Assembly (NCBI RefSeq): GCF_934424005.1
Contig: NZ_CAKRXI010000001.1
Location: 104,577-168,576, forward strand
DNA: 64,000 nt
From: an uncultured Blautia sp.
GTDB lineage: Bacteria > Bacillota > Clostridia > Lachnospirales > Lachnospiraceae
Reading direction: 5' to 3'
Made by a program: the position numbers and the translations under genes. The first letter of the stretch is position 1; each line of letters begins with the position of its first letter. The notes beneath the pieces were generated by a model. That model ran no database searches. It worked only from the letters and a program-made list of their open reading frames with translations, and was not told where the DNA came from. This document shows positions 52,898 to 61,451 of this stretch, one piece after another.

Positions 52898-54058
52898 ATG
52901 AAAAATATGAAGAAAGTACTTGCAGTAACAGCAGCAGTAGCTATGACAGCAGCAATGATGCCAACAGCAGTATTTGCAGACGACGCGGAGACATTTAAGA
53001 TTGGTGTCATTGGACCAATGACAGGAGACTATGCGCAGTATGGTCTTGGTGTATATCATGCAGCACAGCTTGCAGCTGAAGAAGTAAATGCAAACGGTGG
53101 ATTCAACGGATATAATGTTGAAGTTCTTGCAGCAGGAGATGATCAGGGAGATCCGGAAAAAGCAGTTAATGCATACAACGACCTTCTTGACAAAGGAATG
53201 CAGATGCTTTGTGGTACTGTAACATCTGGTGCATGTATCGCAGTTGGTGCTGAAGCAGCAGAGAGCACATTCCTCTTTACACCATCCGGTACAGCAGTTG
53301 ACTGTATCACATCCGGAAGCAATGAATTCCGTATGTGCTTCACAGACCCGGCACAGGGAACAAAATCTGCTGAATTTATTGGTGAGCACAAACTGGCTAC
53401 AAAGGTAGCAGTTCTTTATGATTCCTCTGCAGATTACAACTCAGGTGTTAATGATGCATTTGTTGCAGCAGCTGAGGATAACGGACTTGAGGTTGTAGCT
53501 GACGAAGCTTATACAGCAGACAGCAATACAGACTTCTCTGTACAGCTTAAAAAGATCAAAGACAGTGGAGCAGAGCTTCTTTTCCTTCCTAACTACTATT
53601 CAGACAACGCTCTGATTCTTCAGCAGGCACATGACGCTGGAATGGATGAGATGAAGAAATTCGGTGTAGATGGTATGGACGGTATCCTTGGAGTAGAAAA
53701 CTTTGATACTTCTCTTGCAGAAGGCGTTATGCTCCTGACACCATTCTCAGCTACATCTGATGATGAAAAATCCAAAGCATTCGTAGATGCTTATGAAGCA
53801 GCAAACAAAGACGAAGTTCCGAATCAGTTCGCAGCAGATGCATATGATGTAATCTACGCTATGCAGCTTGCAGCAAACGATGCAGGAATCACACCGGATA
53901 TGTCCAACGAAGATATCAGCGCAGCAATGTCTGCATCCATGCTGAACATCGAGCTTGATGGTCTGACAGGTAAAGCTAAATGGACAGAAGATGGTGAATG
54001 TGACAAAGAGCCAAAAGCTTTTGAGATCAAAGACGGCGCTTACGTAGAAATGAAGTAA
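52898..54058 (+). CDS. Branched-chain amino-acid-type ABC substrate-binding protein
   Basis: 386-residue type 1 periplasmic-binding protein of the LivJ/LivK family. Signal peptide MKNMKKVLAVTAAVAM with cleavage near VFA-DDA and no lipobox cysteine. Family motifs: IGVIGPMTGDYAQYG, AAEEVNANGGFNG and VNAYNDLLDKG. AGGAGG precedes the ATG. It supplies leucine/isoleucine/valine or a related ligand to the downstream transporter; specificity unproven. Confidence 0.93.
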   Translation: MKNMKKVLAVTAAVAMTAAMMPTAVFADDAETFKIGVIGPMTGDYAQYGLGVYHAAQLAAEEVNANGGFNGYNVEVLAAGDDQGDPEKAVNAYNDLLDKGMQMLCGTVTSGACIAVGAEAAESTFLFTPSGTAVDCITSGSNEFRMCFTDPAQGTKSAEFIGEHKLATKVAVLYDSSADYNSGVNDAFVAAAEDNGLEVVADEAYTADSNTDFSVQLKKIKDSGAELLFLPNYYSDNALILQQAHDAGMDEMKKFGVDGMDGILGVENFDTSLAEGVMLLTPFSATSDDEKSKAFVDAYEAANKDEVPNQFAADAYDVIYAMQLAANDAGITPDMSNEDISAAMSASMLNIELDGLTGKAKWTEDGECDKEPKAFEIKDGAYVEMK

Positions 54059-54090
54059 AGTAAGAAACAGACACTGAAATTCAGAGGACG

Positions 54091-54130
54091 GGGGACGGTT
54101 TCCTGTTATCACAGGGCCGTTCCCTTTCTT
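54091..54130 (+). terminator. Intercistronic attenuator hairpin after the binding-protein gene
   Basis: GGGGACGG (54091-54098) pairs with CCGTTCCC (54117-54124), with an inner CCTGT/ACAGG stem, followed by TTTCTT. It likely reduces permease expression relative to the binding protein. Confidence 0.7.
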
Positions 54131-54164
54131 GCGCTAATATGACATATTATTAAAGAGGTGCACT

Positions 54165-55049
54165 ATGAGTTTTATATCATATTTAAAAGATGGAATAAGC
54201 CTGGGCAGCATCTATGCGATCATCGCACTTGGATATACGATGGTGTATGGTATCGCCAAAATGCTTAATTTTGCCCATGGTGACGTTATCATGGTAGGTG
54301 CGTATGTGATACTTACCGCTGTTACAAGAGGAGGAATGTCTCCGGTTCTGGCTGTAGGGCTTTCAGTAATATTCTGTACAGTTCTTGGTGTTGTGATCGA
54401 GAAGGTTGCATACAGCCCGCTTCGTAAAGCATCCTCCAACCTGGCCGTACTGATCACTGCGATCGGTGTCAGTTATCTTCTGCAGAACCTTGCACTGTTG
54501 ATCTTTGGGGCAGATGCAAAGAGTTTCGTAACAGTTGTGGATGTACCATCCGTTACACTGTTTAATGGAGAACTTACGATCAAAGGTATTACGATTGTAA
54601 CAATTCTTGCATGTGTTGTGATCATGGTAGGACTTACTCTTTTTGTTAAAAAGACAAAACCGGGCCGTGCAATGCTGGCAGTCTCAGAAGACCGTGATGC
54701 CGCACAGCTTATGGGAGTTAATGTCAATGCAACGATTTCCCTGACATTTGCAATCGGTTCAGGACTTGCTGCGATCGCAGGTCTTCTGCTCTGTCAGACA
54801 TATCCGACTCTGACACCATATACAGGTGCCATGCCTGGTATTAAAGCTTTCGTAGCAGCTGTATTTGGTGGTATCGGATCTATTCCGGGAGCAATGGTCG
54901 GTGGAATCCTCCTTGGTGTGATCGAGATCTTCGGCAAGGCTTATATCTCTTCACAGGTTGCAGATGCTATCTGCTTTGCAGTTCTGATCGTGGTACTTCT
55001 TGTAAAACCTACCGGATTGTTCGGCAAGAACATCCAGGAGAAAGTATAA
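54165..55049 (+). CDS. livH: Branched-chain amino-acid ABC transporter permease LivH
   Basis: 294-residue membrane permease with about eight hydrophobic segments. Family blocks: GSIYAIIALGYTMVYGI, LNFAHGDVIMVGAY and the EAA-like AFVAAVFGGIGSIPGAMVGG. Second gene of a complete livJ-H-M-G-F set. AGAGGTG precedes the ATG. Confidence 0.95.
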   Translation: MSFISYLKDGISLGSIYAIIALGYTMVYGIAKMLNFAHGDVIMVGAYVILTAVTRGGMSPVLAVGLSVIFCTVLGVVIEKVAYSPLRKASSNLAVLITAIGVSYLLQNLALLIFGADAKSFVTVVDVPSVTLFNGELTIKGITIVTILACVVIMVGLTLFVKKTKPGRAMLAVSEDRDAAQLMGVNVNATISLTFAIGSGLAAIAGLLLCQTYPTLTPYTGAMPGIKAFVAAVFGGIGSIPGAMVGGILLGVIEIFGKAYISSQVADAICFAVLIVVLLVKPTGLFGKNIQEKV

Positions 55050-55061
55050 GGGGTGGACGAT

Positions 55062-56129
55062 ATGAAGAATATGAACAAAACAACCAAAAACAATCTGATC
55101 AACTATGGACTGGTATTAGTCCTGTTTGTCATCGTTGAAATACTTTCAGCTACTGGAAATCTTTCAAACCTTCTGATGGGACTTATGGTTCCGCTGTGTG
55201 TTTACACAATTGCTTCAATTTCCCTGAACCTGGTTGTAGGATTTTCAGGTGAGCTTAGCCTTGGTCATGCCGGATTTATGTGTGTAGGTGCATATTCCAG
55301 TGCGCTGTTTTCACACGTAGCCAGTGATATCCCGCAGGTTCCAAGATTTATTCTTGCAATCCTGGTCGGTGCAGCAGTGGCCGCTGTATTCGGTGTAATT
55401 ATTGGTATTCCGGTACTCAGACTCCGTGGTGACTATCTGGCTATCGTAACACTGGCTTTTGGTGAGATCATCAAAAACCTGATCAATATTCTCTATGTTG
55501 GAATCGATGACAGTGGTCTTCACGTAGCTACAAGTTCTGCAGCTCTCAAGCTTGGAACAGGTGGTAAACAGATCCTGAAAGGAGCACTCGGTATTTCAGG
55601 AACAGGTGCACTTTATAAAGATGTAAAGCATTATTTCTTCCCGATTGGAATCATACTTGTCTTTCTGACATTATTTATCGTGCAGAATCTGGTAAATTCC
55701 AGAAGCGGACGTGCGATCACAGCTACAAGAGATAACCGTATTGCAGCAGAGTCCGTAGGTATCGATGTTACAAAATTCAAGCTTCTTGCATTTACCGTTT
55801 CGGCAGCTCTTGCAGGTGTGGCAGGTGTGCTTTATGCACATAACCTTTCCATGCTGAAGGTTTCAGGTTTTGACTATAATATGTCTATCCTGATTCTGGT
55901 ATATGTTGTACTTGGCGGAATTGGAAATCTTCGTGGATCTATTATTGCAACAGTTATTCTGTATGCACTTCCGGAGCTTCTTCGTGGATTTGCAAACTAC
56001 CGTATGCTGATCTATGCGATCGTACTGATCGTCATGATGCTCTTTAACTGGGCTCCTGCAGCAAGAAACTGGAGAGCACGTGTAGTTGAAAAATTTAAAG
56101 GAACAGCAAAGAAAAAGGAGGCAGCTTAA
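55062..56129 (+). CDS. livM: Branched-chain amino-acid ABC transporter permease LivM
   Basis: About 355-residue permease partner of LivH. Family features: NLVVGFSGELSLGHAGFM, LRLRGDYLAIVTLAFGEI and YVVLGGIGNLRGSI. A GTG at 55053 and the ATG at 55062 are both possible starts; the ATG is favoured by spacing from AAGGGGTGG. Short basic tail (KGTAKKKEAA). Confidence 0.95.
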   Translation: MKNMNKTTKNNLINYGLVLVLFVIVEILSATGNLSNLLMGLMVPLCVYTIASISLNLVVGFSGELSLGHAGFMCVGAYSSALFSHVASDIPQVPRFILAILVGAAVAAVFGVIIGIPVLRLRGDYLAIVTLAFGEIIKNLINILYVGIDDSGLHVATSSAALKLGTGGKQILKGALGISGTGALYKDVKHYFFPIGIILVFLTLFIVQNLVNSRSGRAITATRDNRIAAESVGIDVTKFKLLAFTVSAALAGVAGVLYAHNLSMLKVSGFDYNMSILILVYVVLGGIGNLRGSIIATVILYALPELLRGFANYRMLIYAIVLIVMMLFNWAPAARNWRARVVEKFKGTAKKKEAA

Positions 56130-56131
56130 CT

Positions 56132-56890
56132 ATGGCAATGTTAGAGGTAAATCATCTGGCTATTCAGTTCGGCGGTCTTCGCGCAGTTGACGGATTCAAT
56201 GTATCTATCGAAAAGGGTCAGCTGTATGGCCTGATCGGACCGAACGGTGCAGGAAAAACAACAATTTTCAACCTTCTTACAGGTGTATACAAACCAACAG
56301 AAGGTATTATCAAACTTGATGGACAGGATATCACAGGAAAGAGTACAATAGAGATCAACAAGGCCGGTATTGCGAGAACTTTCCAGAATATCCGTCTGTT
56401 TAAAGAAATGACGGTTCTTGACAACGTTAAAGTAGGACTGCACAATCATCATTCCTATTCCACACTGACCGGAATCCTGAGACTTCCGAAGTACTACAAA
56501 GTAGAGAAAGAAATGAATGAAAAAGCAATGGAGATTCTGAAAGTATTTGATCTTGACAAGGAAGCTCAGACACTTGCAGGAAACCTTCCATATGGTAAGC
56601 AGCGTAAACTTGAGATCGCCAGGGCACTGGCTACAGATCCTAAGCTCCTTCTTCTTGATGAGCCGGCAGCCGGTATGAATCCAAACGAAACACAGGAACT
56701 GATGGATACGATCCGTTTTGTGCAGAAACATTTTGATATGACCACTCTTCTGATCGAACATGATATGAAGCTGGTTGGCGGTATCTGTGAAGAGCTGACT
56801 GTACTGAACTTCGGACAGGTGCTTGCACAGGGTGAGACATCCAAAGTTCTGAAGGATCCGGCTGTTATCACCGCATATCTGGGAGAATAA
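56132..56890 (+). CDS. livG: Branched-chain amino-acid ABC transporter ATPase LivG
   Basis: 252-residue ATPase. Walker A GPNGAGKTTIFNLLTG, the LivG-type signature PYGKQRKLEIARAL in place of LSGGQ, Walker B LLLLDEPAAGMNP and switch His in LIEHDM. It lies between livM and livF. Confidence 0.96.
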   Translation: MAMLEVNHLAIQFGGLRAVDGFNVSIEKGQLYGLIGPNGAGKTTIFNLLTGVYKPTEGIIKLDGQDITGKSTIEINKAGIARTFQNIRLFKEMTVLDNVKVGLHNHHSYSTLTGILRLPKYYKVEKEMNEKAMEILKVFDLDKEAQTLAGNLPYGKQRKLEIARALATDPKLLLLDEPAAGMNPNETQELMDTIRFVQKHFDMTTLLIEHDMKLVGGICEELTVLNFGQVLAQGETSKVLKDPAVITAYLGE

Positions 56891-56903
56891 GGAGGAAGAT
56901 CAA

Positions 56904-57614
56904 ATGTCAATGTTGGAAGTAAAAGATCTCCAGGTTTATTATGGCGTGATTCAGGCATTGAAGGGAATTTCCTTTCATGTAGAACAGGGAGAAGTTATTG
57001 CACTGATCGGTGCAAACGGTGCTGGTAAGACCACGACCTTACAGACACTGACCGGAATCATCCCGGCCAAAGCAGGAAGTATTATTTACGAAGGTAAAAA
57101 TCTTACCAAAACACCGGCACATAAGATCGTTGAGATGGGTATGGCCCATGTGCCGGAAGGAAGACGAGTATTTGCAGATATGTCTGTATATGAGAATCTT
57201 CTGATGGGTGCTTATACAAGAAAAGACAAGAACGAGATCGCTCAGAGCCTGGAAATGGTATACAAAAGATTTCCTCGTCTGAAAGAACGTACAGGACAGC
57301 GTGCAGGTACACTCTCCGGTGGAGAGCAGCAGATGCTCGCAATGGGACGTGCGTTGATGAGCAAACCGAAGATCATTCTGATGGATGAGCCTTCGATGGG
57401 GCTGTCACCGATCTTTGTAAATGAGATCTTTGATATTATCAAAGAAGTAAGTGAGAGTGGAACAACGGTTCTGCTTGTTGAGCAGAATGCGAAGAAAGCC
57501 CTTTCTATTGCTGACAGAGCGTATGTCCTTGAAACAGGAAGCATCACTCTGGAAGGCAAAGCAGATGATCTGCTTCATGATGAATCTGTCCAGAAAGCAT
57601 ATCTGGGAGAATAA
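56904..57614 (+). CDS. livF: Branched-chain amino-acid ABC transporter ATPase LivF
   Basis: 236-residue ATPase. Walker A GANGAGKTTTLQTLTG, signature LSGGEQQMLAMGRAL, Walker B IILMDEPSMGLSP and LLVEQN switch region (Gln in place of the usual His, normal for LivF). AAGGAGG precedes the ATG. Confidence 0.96.
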   Translation: MSMLEVKDLQVYYGVIQALKGISFHVEQGEVIALIGANGAGKTTTLQTLTGIIPAKAGSIIYEGKNLTKTPAHKIVEMGMAHVPEGRRVFADMSVYENLLMGAYTRKDKNEIAQSLEMVYKRFPRLKERTGQRAGTLSGGEQQMLAMGRALMSKPKIILMDEPSMGLSPIFVNEIFDIIKEVSESGTTVLLVEQNAKKALSIADRAYVLETGSITLEGKADDLLHDESVQKAYLGE

Positions 57615-57627
57615 GGAGGAAATCGGT

Positions 57628-58254
57628 ATGGATCAGGTTGTAATCACAATCGCAAGACAGTATGGAAGTGGCGGTCGCACCGTTGGTAAAATGCTGGCAG
57701 AGCGTCTGGGAATCTCTTTTTATGATAAGCAGATTATCCAGATGGCGTCTGATGAGAGCGGAATTGATGTAAAACTTTTCGGTAAAGTAGAAGAGGGAGA
57801 TAAGGTAAAGGGTTCTCTTTTTGGAAATAAAGAAAGCATTTACAAAGGAAATCTGCATCAGCCGGGAAGTAAAGAATTCATTTCAGACGAAAATCTTTTC
57901 AATTATCAGGCAAAAGTGGTCAATGATCTTGCAGAAAAAGAATCCTATGTAATTGTCGGACGATGTGTCAATTATGTTTTCAAGGACAGACCGAATACAT
58001 TGCGTGTATTCATTCATGCACCATGGGAGTTCCGTGTAGAGCAGGCATCTCAGAAGATCTCCGGATCAAGAGAGGATGTCGAGAAATTCCTTCTCAAAGA
58101 TGATAAGCGTAAACAGGATTATTATCGTAAATTTGCAGGTGGTCAGTGGAGTGATGCCACGAATTATGATCTCTGTCTGAACAGTGGAAAACTCGGATTT
58201 GACAAATGTGTGGATGCAATTGAAACACAGCTGAAGATCATGCTTGGTAAATAA
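57628..58254 (+). CDS. Cytidylate kinase-like family protein
   Basis: 208-residue P-loop kinase-like protein (Cytidylate_kin2 family). ITIARQYGSGGRTVGKMLAERLG carries the P-loop variant GSGGRTVG, and VIVGRCVNYVF lies mid-protein. Such proteins are common in Lachnospiraceae, and their substrate is not established; it is distinct from housekeeping Cmk. It begins 13 bp after livF behind AAGGAGG, so it is co-transcribed with the importer. Confidence 0.85.
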   Translation: MDQVVITIARQYGSGGRTVGKMLAERLGISFYDKQIIQMASDESGIDVKLFGKVEEGDKVKGSLFGNKESIYKGNLHQPGSKEFISDENLFNYQAKVVNDLAEKESYVIVGRCVNYVFKDRPNTLRVFIHAPWEFRVEQASQKISGSREDVEKFLLKDDKRKQDYYRKFAGGQWSDATNYDLCLNSGKLGFDKCVDAIETQLKIMLGK

Positions 58255-58272
58255 AATACAGGACCATTACAG

Positions 58273-58310
58273 AGCACTGAGGGCTTTTTGCGAGCCCCGG
58301 TGCTTTTTTT
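58273..58310 (+). terminator. Terminator of the liv operon
   Basis: AGCACTGAGGGCT (58273-58285) pairs with AGCCCCGGTGCT (58293-58304), followed by seven T's. Confidence 0.9.
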
Positions 58311-58369
58311 CTGCCACTTTTCATATACTGAACAGAAGGATAGTTATGTCTGGGATTTGAAACCGGAAT

Positions 58370-59134
58370 ATGAAAAAAAGAAAAGCAGGAATTGGGATAT
58401 TTGTGATCGTACTGATCGTAACTGTGGTGCGAGTAAAAAGTATGGACTCGCACCGTATTTCAGGCAGAATCCTGGCTGAAAATATAGCAGGTCCGGGGAT
58501 GATGCGGCTGGTGGAGCAATCCATGCAGGCCCAGGCACAAAAAACATCAGTTACGGAAATAGCTGTGAAAGAATGGAAGCATCCGCAGGCGGCACTGACA
58601 TTTGACGACGGACCGGATATCAGATATACACCATTTCTTCTGGATGGTCTGAAAGAGCGGAATGTCAGAGCTTCTTTTTTTCTTCTTGGAGAGAAGGTTG
58701 AACAGTATCCGGAGCTTGTAGAACGGATGCAGAAAGAAGGGCATCTGGTAGGAAACCATACCTATCATCATGTACAGCTGAATAAACTGAATGAGACGAA
58801 AGCAAGGGAAGAAATCCTGAAAACAAATAATCTGATCTATGAGACAACCGGTGTTTATCCACTGTACCTGCGCCCACCGTTTGGTGCCTGGAAGAAAAAT
58901 CTGGAACTATGTGTGGAGATGCTTCCAGTATTCTGGACGATCGATACACTGGACTGGAAAGTGAAGAACACAGAAAAGATTGTCCGTACCGTGAAGGAAC
59001 AGATTGAGGATGGTGCAATCATTCTGATGCATGATGAATATGATACTTCTGTTGAAGCGGCGCTGCAGGTTGTCGACGAACTGAAAAATCAGGGATATGA
59101 ACTTGTAACAGTAGATCAGCTGATCCTGCCATAG
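58370..59134 (+). CDS. Polysaccharide deacetylase (NodB homology)
   Basis: 254-residue membrane-anchored or secreted enzyme with an N-terminal hydrophobic segment (IGIFVIVLIVTVV). NodB motifs: TFDDGPD (catalytic and metal Asp), GNHTYHHV (metal His), RPPFGAW, DTLDWK and ILMHDE. It probably deacetylates peptidoglycan or another extracellular glycan. The ribosome binding site is poor and no clear promoter was seen. Confidence 0.9.
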   Translation: MKKRKAGIGIFVIVLIVTVVRVKSMDSHRISGRILAENIAGPGMMRLVEQSMQAQAQKTSVTEIAVKEWKHPQAALTFDDGPDIRYTPFLLDGLKERNVRASFFLLGEKVEQYPELVERMQKEGHLVGNHTYHHVQLNKLNETKAREEILKTNNLIYETTGVYPLYLRPPFGAWKKNLELCVEMLPVFWTIDTLDWKVKNTEKIVRTVKEQIEDGAIILMHDEYDTSVEAALQVVDELKNQGYELVTVDQLILP

Positions 59135-59250
59135 AGCAGGGACAAAACAGCTGTTTGGTTTTGATTGCTTTTTTTCAGGAATTTCGTTATACTGTAAAGC
59201 AGAGACAGGCATAAGCCGGAGAAGAAGAAAGAAACAAAGGAGCTGTGCAT

Positions 59251-59919
59251 ATGGGACGTTTTTTCAGTATGGACAATAAGTTTTTTACATTTATGAATAA
59301 GGTGGCAGATCTTTGTATCCTGAATATTATCTGTCTGGTCTGCTGTATTCCGATCGTTACTGCCGGAGCATCTATTACGGCTATGTATTATGTGACACTG
59401 AAGATGGTTCGGAATGAGGAAGCTTATATTGTTCGGAGCTTTTTTAAATCTTTTAAAGATAATTTCAAACAGGCAACAATTATTAATCTGATCATGATCG
59501 CCGTTGGTGCGGTTCTTTATCTGGATCTGAATGTTGCCAAAAATATGCCTGGAAGTGCCGGTCAGATTTTTCATGTGATCTTTATGGCATTTGTGATCAT
59601 ATATTATGTACTGTTTTTATATGTTTATCCGATTCTTGCCAGGTTTTACAATACGATCCGTAATACGATCAAAAATGCACTGTTCATGGCAATCCGCCAT
59701 CTTCCGTATACAGTTGTCATGGTACTGATCGGACTTTGTCCGCTGCTGTTGTTATTTATAGGCTCTTATCAGATACAGTCCACGTTGTTTGTTCTGTTTC
59801 TGGTCATGGGATTCGGAGTGATCGCGTACTGTAATTCCTTCTTCCTTGTAAAAATATTTGATCATTATATGCCGAAGGAAGAAAATGAAGAACAGAAAAG
59901 CGAAGGCACAGAAGTATGA
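59251..59919 (+). CDS. YesL-family (DUF624) membrane protein
   Basis: 222 residues with five to six hydrophobic segments. The N-terminal block MGRFFSMDNKFFTFMNKVAD and LVCCIPIVTAGASITAMYY is typical of YesL. These proteins often accompany carbohydrate transporters, but no function is proven. The ATG at 59251 is 8 bp from AAGGAG; a GTG at 59245 is less likely. It overlaps the next gene by 4 bp. Confidence 0.85.
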   Translation: MGRFFSMDNKFFTFMNKVADLCILNIICLVCCIPIVTAGASITAMYYVTLKMVRNEEAYIVRSFFKSFKDNFKQATIINLIMIAVGAVLYLDLNVAKNMPGSAGQIFHVIFMAFVIIYYVLFLYVYPILARFYNTIRNTIKNALFMAIRHLPYTVVMVLIGLCPLLLLFIGSYQIQSTLFVLFLVMGFGVIAYCNSFFLVKIFDHYMPKEENEEQKSEGTEV

Positions 59920-60863
59920 ATACAGATGCGGTGACACAGCAGAAGAACTGGAATGGAAAGCCGTATCATTCGCTGGATCATATGCTTAGGGAAAGGTTCG
60001 GAGAAAAAGTTTATAAGGTGACTCTGAACGGAGGAATGTCCTGTCCCAACCGGGATGGTAAGCTTGGCAGCAGAGGCTGTATTTTCTGCAGTGCCGGTGG
60101 AAGTGGGGATTTTGCAGCAGATGCGGAGCTGTCGGTAACAGAGCAGATCGACAGTCAGATCGCATTGCTTTCTGCAAAGCGGCCGATCCATAAATATATT
60201 GCTTATTTTCAGGCATATACCAATACGTATGCACCGGTGGAATACCTGCGGAAAATCTTTACAGAAGCGCTTGCGCATCCGTCAGTGGTCGCATTATCCA
60301 TCGGAACGAGACCGGATTGTCTTGGCGAGGATGTACTGGAGCTCCTGAATGAACTGAACCAGAGGAAACCGGTATGGGTAGAACTTGGACTTCAGACGAT
60401 GCATGAGCGTACCGCTGCCTATATTCGACGAGGATATCCGCTTTCCTGTTTTGAAGATGCAGTACAGAATTTGCGGATGCGCCAGATTGAGGTGATCGTG
60501 CATACGATACTGGGACTGCCGGGAGAATCAGAAAAAGACATTCTGGAGACAATGCAGTATCTGAATGGACAGGATATTCAGGGAATTAAACTGCAGCTTC
60601 TGCATGTGCTGAAGGGAACCGATCTGGCAGAGGATTACGTGGCCGGGAAATTCCGGGTCTACGAAAGAGAAGAATATCTGAATTTACTGATAGATTGTCT
60701 GGAACATCTGGATCCGTCAATCGTTATTCACAGAATGACGGGAGATGGACCGGAGAAGTTGCTTATCGCACCATTGTGGGCAAGCCGGAAGCGGGAAGTT
60801 CTGAATCTTCTTCATCACGAAATGAAGGTTCGTAACAGCTGGCAGGGCAAACAGCTGCAATAA
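59916..60863 (+). CDS. Radical SAM protein, YhcC type (TIGR01212)
   Basis: 315-residue radical-SAM protein. The cluster region is GGMSCPNRDGKLGSRGCIFCSAGG, with a long first Cys spacing typical of the YhcC/TIGR01212 family. FQAYTNTYAP and GLQTMHERTA are further hallmarks. No reaction is firmly established. ATGA overlap with the YesL-like gene indicates coupling. Confidence 0.9.
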   Translation: MNTDAVTQQKNWNGKPYHSLDHMLRERFGEKVYKVTLNGGMSCPNRDGKLGSRGCIFCSAGGSGDFAADAELSVTEQIDSQIALLSAKRPIHKYIAYFQAYTNTYAPVEYLRKIFTEALAHPSVVALSIGTRPDCLGEDVLELLNELNQRKPVWVELGLQTMHERTAAYIRRGYPLSCFEDAVQNLRMRQIEVIVHTILGLPGESEKDILETMQYLNGQDIQGIKLQLLHVLKGTDLAEDYVAGKFRVYEREEYLNLLIDCLEHLDPSIVIHRMTGDGPEKLLIAPLWASRKREVLNLLHHEMKVRNSWQGKQLQ

Positions 60864-60904
60864 GAAGCGAGAAGCCTGACTTGTGTGAGAAAGAGGTGAT
60901 TGAA

Positions 60905-61417
60905 ATGGCAGAACCATTTACAACTTATAAACTGATCGTTTTATATATGGCGAAACATTCAAAAGAAACACTGACAAATTCTCAGATTTCAGAATTTATA
61001 CTGGACAGAGATTACACAGATTATTTTCAGCTTCAGAAAGTACTTTCTGAACTGGTAGAAACAGAGCTTCTGAGAAAGCGAACAATTTCCAACAGTTCCT
61101 ATTATGAGATTACGGAAGAGGGAAAAAAGACACTTTCTTATTTTGAAAAAGAACTGTCGGGTGAGATTAAGAACGAAGTAAAAGATTATCTGCAGACGCA
61201 TGGCGGACAGGTGCAGGAACGCATCCTGACACCGGCAGATTATTATACGACACCACAGGGAAATTATGCAGTGCGCTGCCAGATCATTGAAAAAGATACG
61301 ACAGTGCTGGATCTGACACTGGCAGCACCAGGCCGGGAAGCTGCACAGGCGATGTGCCACAGCTGGGCTAAGAAATCACAGGATATTTATGGAATGCTGA
61401 TGGGAGAACTGATTTAA
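60905..61417 (+). CDS. DUF4364 family protein, winged-helix-like
   Basis: 170 residues. Residues about 8-75 look like a winged-helix DNA-binding domain (LTNSQISEFILDRDYTDYFQLQ, LRKRTISNSSYYEITEEGKK). The C-terminal half carries NYAVRCQIIEKDTTVLDLTLAAP. DUF4364 is a clostridial family without defined function; a regulator is plausible. The ATG at 60905 follows AAAGAGGTG. An IS lies just 3' of the gene. Confidence 0.82.
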   Translation: MAEPFTTYKLIVLYMAKHSKETLTNSQISEFILDRDYTDYFQLQKVLSELVETELLRKRTISNSSYYEITEEGKKTLSYFEKELSGEIKNEVKDYLQTHGGQVQERILTPADYYTTPQGNYAVRCQIIEKDTTVLDLTLAAPGREAAQAMCHSWAKKSQDIYGMLMGELI

Positions 61418-61444
61418 CAAAATGTAACAAGAATTCTCCTACCT

Positions 61445-61451
61445 CTTCAGG
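61445..61451. repeat. Left 7-bp target duplication (CTTCAGG)
   Basis: CTTCAGG at 61445-61451 recurs at 63116-63122 directly outside the other end of the IS. Joined, the target reads as a palindrome CTACCT-CTTC-AGGTAG. Confidence 0.75.

Noticed and set aside
59140..59200. Terminator after the polysaccharide deacetylase
   Set aside because: Only a short AAACAGCTGTTT palindrome followed at a distance by T's; not strong enough to call.
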